Positions 61,901 through 64,000 of a stretch of DNA of 64,000 nucleotides are shown here, one piece after another. The DNA comes from Isoetes taiwanensis (taxonomy: Eukaryota > Streptophyta > Lycopodiopsida > Isoetales > Isoetaceae). Both the position numbers and the translations under genes were made by a program. Within the stretch, counting starts at the first letter, position 1, and the number at the start of each line of letters is the position of its first letter. The stretch covers positions 6,825,789 through 6,889,788 of the forward strand of contig JAJEKV010000012.1 of assembly GCA_021234155.1 (NCBI GenBank), read 5' to 3'. Under the pieces are notes generated by a model. The model did no database searches, was not told where the DNA came from, and saw nothing but the letters and a program-made list of their open reading frames with translations.

Positions 61901-64000
61901 GACTGTGGTTTTTGACTTGTTTGATTCGGACTTGGGGCGTACATTATTTGTCGCATTTTTATACAAGTTGAGTCTCAGGTGAGGTATCTGTTCTAGGTTT
62001 GCTTCTTTCAACGATTATATCGACTTGCTTTAGGCTATTGTTTTTCTATCCATATTTCCTGGCATTAATTCATTTGAGTATGGTTACGGATTAATAATTT
62101 GCATGTTTTTCATGAGATGCATTTTTGCATGTGTATTTTATTTGGAAACATAAAGGGGTGAATATGGTGAATGACTTGCATTCATGTTATATGGATGCTT
62201 TCAATTCTCTGAGGCCCTCAATTTATAGTGTGTGGGGCTTTGTACCTATATCTTTATCTTTAAGTTTTATATGGTTTTGTGCCTAGTATGCCATCTGGGT
62301 CATTCACGATATTGTTTTCCTATATGGGTTGTCTTTTCTATATTTTCTACTAGTGCGGGAGTTCGAGTGACGGACTTGCCTTTGCTTCTATGTGACAAAT
62401 ATGTGATTTACAATTCGTTGATTTCTTGAGTTCCTGATGGTGGTGCTTTCTTAGGTTTGATAATTTCCTTTGTGCTTGATTTCCGAGATCAATTCGCATT
62501 GTTAATCTCTCTTTGACACTTCCTGGGGCATCGTTATGCCATGTATTGTTGGACATGCTTTCTCCAATCTTGTTACTAGTTTGTAGTGGTTTTGCCATCC
62601 TTGGGAATATACGATTTGTGACATGGGCCTCTTCATCAGGTGCAAGTTCTGCACATTCTCGGGACATCACATCTGTCATCTCCCTTCGGTCAGTTTTTCC
62701 TCCAAGACAGGGTGATCTGCCATATGGTGGGACTTGTGAATTTTTTGCTTTTCGATTTTCGATTTCTGGTTGCATGATATTTCTATTCTTGTGCATTGGG
62801 ATTTGATGCATCATTTCTATCAGTTGCCACATTTCTTTCGATTATTATGACGATCGGCATTTTCTGGACATATTTCTTTGCATTTTTTTTTGGATTATGG
62901 ATACATTATGTCTTTACACCCGACCCGGTAAGCTGCACCTTTAGTTTTTGAGTGGGCTATATTTTGTATGTTTATATATTTCTTATGAGTTGCGGAATAT
63001 TTGGATGCTTATCATACTATTGCATTATCATTCGATTCTTTATCATTTTGCTTTCATATTATATATTATGGTACATTATATTTTCTTCGTGACTTGTCTC
63101 TTTGCCTTTTTATGATTCCTTTGCATCTCCTCTTCAATTTGGCCCTGACATTATCTGCGTTTTTGATATGATCTTGATCTTGCCCTTTTCGACTTTGACT
63201 TGGCCCTTTGCTTGCTTTCATGTATATCCATTCATATCATTCTACCAAAGTTCGATCTCGGTTAGTTTGACTTCGATTTCCACTCTGTTGCCCCTAACCT
63301 CAACCTTGATTTCTATCGTTTTGTTCGCTTGTCTATTTCCACATAGGCTTCTTAACCATTCAATTGATTCGACCTCCTTCACGAGACACAATGCATCTGC
63401 CATAGCCATCTACGTTTTTCATCTCCATTTTGTCTACAACTCACACCTCAACTCCCTCTTTTTTCGTAGCGAACAAGGATAGCTTTCCTACTAATCTGTC
63501 ACTTCACGTCGTCATTGTGTTTTTGATCCATTTATCATTACTTCCTTTGCTTTCTAATAGCAGACCATATGTATGGCACTCGCTTTATTAATAATCTGTC
63601 ATTTTGCCTAGCCATTATGTTTTCATTTGTCCTTTTTTACCATATGGCTGACCTCCTTGCCCGCCACCCCCACCTTGGCACTTCGATCTCCATCTCCTCC
63701 TTTTCATTGGCCATAACCTCACTTTTGACTACTTAAGCCTTATCTTTGTTCGATTTACGTTGTGATTCGAATTAACTTTCGTCTCAATTTCCTTCTTGAC
63801 CTTCTTTTTTATTGGTGCTAACATGTCTACATCCTTTTCCTCAATCTCGTCCCTCGTTTGCAAAAGTATGATTCATATTGGGGCCTTTATTCATGGCTTT
63901 GGGCATATGGTATTATTTGGCTTCTGACATCACCACACTCTGCTACCCTGCACCAGACCTTAGCACTTTCGCTCTCCTAATCTTGTTCCACCCATTTTCA
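58901..64000. other. T-rich region without a recognised gene
   Basis: From about 59.16 kb to the window end the + strand has many more T than A and many TTTC/TTTG phrases, unlike the rest of the window. Short frames occur on both strands. The longest is a 160-codon minus-strand frame at 62350-62832, Lys/Asn-rich and without a domain. A + strand stretch at 59866-60102 reads protein-like (TQDIVDHILPDQDPDTATEV) but has no known family. I could not support any gene. Confidence 0.4.

Noticed and set aside
62350-62832. 160-codon minus-strand open frame
   Set aside because: No recognisable domain, no splice support, and composition follows the skewed T-rich background. Its length is notable but not enough to call a gene.

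Overview
This window is nuclear DNA from a land plant. The coding genes have many short GT-AG introns, and plant-type LTR retrotransposons, an L1-type LINE and MITE-like foldbacks fill the rest. One gene narrows the lineage. A 14-exon minus-strand gene (1989-15441) encodes CCDC39/FAP59, the ruler protein of motile axonemes. Flowering plants and conifers have no flagellate sperm and are not expected to keep it, so a fern or lycophyte is the best guess. A bryophyte, cycad or Ginkgo is not excluded. This is inference from one gene family.

Only two genes are clearly intact. The first is CCDC39; its 3' end was not found and may lie left of the window. Its intron 10 is about 7.9 kb and holds a 4.2-kb LTR element with matching 5-bp target duplications, plus a broken copy of part of an isopropylmalate isomerase small-subunit gene. 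The second is BiP, the ER-lumen HSP70 (38145-40807, minus, 8 exons, 663 aa). Its frame closes perfectly, but it ends in HSEL instead of HDEL.

Layout: 1-1988, unassigned with a tRNA-like SINE head. 1989-15441, CCDC39. 15.5-17.7 kb, intergenic with a degenerate AGATTC-rich array. 18.06-20.19 kb, truncated Ty3/gypsy. 20.2-27.6 kb, mostly unassigned with weak exon candidates and GC-rich direct repeats. 27.6-30.9 kb, probable decayed retroelement. 31-34.2 kb, tandem repeats and a cluster of foldback elements. 35.4-35.8 kb, the last two exons of a TM9SF pseudogene. 38.1-40.8 kb, BiP. 41.4-44.2 kb, a Tourist-like MITE, a hairpin and a 1.9-kb element with long terminal inverted repeats that carry palindromic GGAATC arrays. 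45.0-50.5 kb, a Ty1/copia element with a truncated 5' LTR. 50.5-58.9 kb, a full-length L1-type LINE (minus) nested inside an older LINE fragment. 58.9-64 kb, strikingly T-rich + strand with no recognised gene.

The two intact genes are functionally unrelated (axoneme assembly; ER protein folding). I see no operon-like or defence-like system. The most unusual structures are the long-TIR palindromic-array element, the foldback cluster, the HSEL tail of BiP and the nested insertions.
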